From NCBI GenBank assembly GCA_024734555.1, contig JANPWX010000026.1, positions 3,339,695 through 3,403,694 of the forward strand: a stretch of DNA of 64,000 nucleotides, in the 5' to 3' direction. Of the stretch, positions 62,851 through 64,000 are shown piece by piece. The position numbers and the translations under genes were made by a program. How positions within the stretch are numbered: the first letter of the stretch is position 1; every line of letters begins with the position of its first letter. Below the pieces are notes generated by a model. It searched no databases. It was not told the origin of the DNA and saw only the letters and a program-made list of their open reading frames with translations. Source of the stretch: Trochalopteron elliotii. Taxonomy: Eukaryota; Chordata; Aves; Passeriformes; Leiothrichidae.

Positions 62851-64000
62851 TTCTTACCAAAAAAGAACCCTTTCCATTTGCAGGAAATATTGAGAAAAAA
62901 TATGGTAGAAGACTGCATGGAACAATTACTTTGCATCCTGAAGATGCACAGGCTTCTCTGTGATGTAACATTATTACTTAGAAGCTGCTGGTGTCCCTTT
63001 AAGAGATCATCCAGTGTCCCAAAAGCACAATTGGATCTCTCCCTACCAAAACTCAGTCCAAAGTGTGTGCACTGGGTGTGTCACCTTAACACACCAAAAA
63101 CAGCAGCTAGTTCCAAGACCACCTCCAGGACTTCTTCCATGGTATGTATTGTTTCTGTTGGGACTTTTGCCACCATTGTGCTTCAGTATTATTGGTGTAC
63201 CAAGGATGGAAAAAGTGCTTGTTAAACTGAAGAGATCAGTCAAAACAATCTCAATGACAAAATAACTCTACTGCAGTTAGAAACACAGCATGGCTCTGAT
63301 CTCACTGATAGGAGCAAGTCAAGTGTAATTCCGTTCCAAGAGTAGCACTCTTAAACAGGATTACATGGGTCAGAACTAAAGATGGTATCTGTGAACCCAG
63401 AATCATTGTCTTTGCATCTCATTTACATTAAAATGGAAAACTCACTGCTCATACTACTTCACAGACAGTTTTTTTTTCAAAATGCTTCCCATCTTTTTGC
63501 ATGTATTTCACAAAGACACTTTATTAAAAGTTATTGAAAATATTGAGCCACTATTTTGAAAAGGAAAAAAAGAAAATAGACTTGTACATGTTTTGGATGG
63601 TCCAAAGATATTTTAAAATACCCAGCTGGGAAGAACATAAATTATATTAAGTTACAAGATTAAATAAAAATGGGAATCAGTCCAGGAAAATGATGTTCTG
63701 GGTAAAGTAAATAAGTGTATTTATAGACTTCACAGTTCTGAGCTATTTCCCAGTTTTACAGGCTGGATACAAGAGTGTTTAATGTAGGTTTTCAAAACAA
63801 GATAATACTAAACGATACAGTTAACAAAAGTACAAGTTCCTTGCTGCTACTACAAATAGTAAAAATATTATTAAAAATATAAAGCTAGTATTATTTTGCT
63901 TCCTTTTACGTAAGTGGAATAAAAAGAATGGTATTTACAAAATACTCTTTCGTGCATTTCATTAACAAGAGTGAATGATGTGTTTATAACACCTGTTATG

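Larger units (their letters stand above)
57085..64000 (-). other. GUCY1B1: GUCY1B1 5' intron, running off the window
   Basis: Intron preceding the residue 27-59 exon. I looked for minus-strand sequence encoding the conserved first 25 residues and did not find it, so the upstream exon(s) lie beyond 64000. The intron contains a GC-rich island at 57920-58200 and two 20-bp tandem duplications. Confidence 0.75.

Noticed and set aside
63014..63265. Short frames on both strands near the right edge, considered as the missing GUCY1B1 first exon
   Set aside because: None encodes the conserved N-terminal H-NOX sequence, so the missing exon is placed outside the window.

Overview
This is nuclear DNA from a vertebrate, most likely a bird. 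It carries two split genes with GT-AG introns in an AT-rich background, several degraded CR1 LINE retrotransposon pieces (the typical avian interspersed repeat), and an isolated LTR of an endogenous retrovirus. There are no bacterial-style operons, no CRISPR array and no RNA gene I could recognise. I cannot name the species from sequence alone.

Layout. Positions 781-16871 (+) hold a complete ASIC5 gene (bile acid-sensitive / acid-sensing ion channel family member 5). It has ten coding exons, all intron phases match, and it encodes 504 residues. A TATA-like box lies about 80 bases upstream of the ATG and a polyadenylation signal lies about 230 bases after the stop. Positions 17126-about 30130 are intergenic, with no gene I can support and one CR1 remnant. 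Positions about 30130 to beyond 64000 (-) hold GUCY1B1, the beta-1 subunit of the NO receptor soluble guanylate cyclase. Twelve coding exons lie in the window (57084 down to 31422). They encode residues 27-619 plus the last base of codon 26. The first 25 codons and the 5' UTR must lie past the right edge. The two genes converge tail to tail, the same order and orientation I know for human ASIC5 and GUCY1B1.

Repeats. Two CR1 3' ends lie in the same orientation in ASIC5 intron 8. One CR1 fragment is intergenic, and one lies in the large intron between GUCY1B1 coding exons at 50.6 and 42.0 kb. A solo LTR of about 0.9 kb sits in the intron between the GUCY1B1 exons at 55.8 and 50.8 kb, in the same orientation as the gene. 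A few microsatellites and short tandem duplications complete the picture.

The two genes do not form a pathway. ASIC5 is a plasma-membrane sodium channel. GUCY1B1 is a cytosolic heme protein that pairs with GUCY1A1 to make cGMP. I found no evidence for a previously undescribed biological system. The points worth a second look are the tiny terminal exons of both genes, the altered C-terminus of GUCY1B1, the LTR insertion and a GC-rich intronic island.
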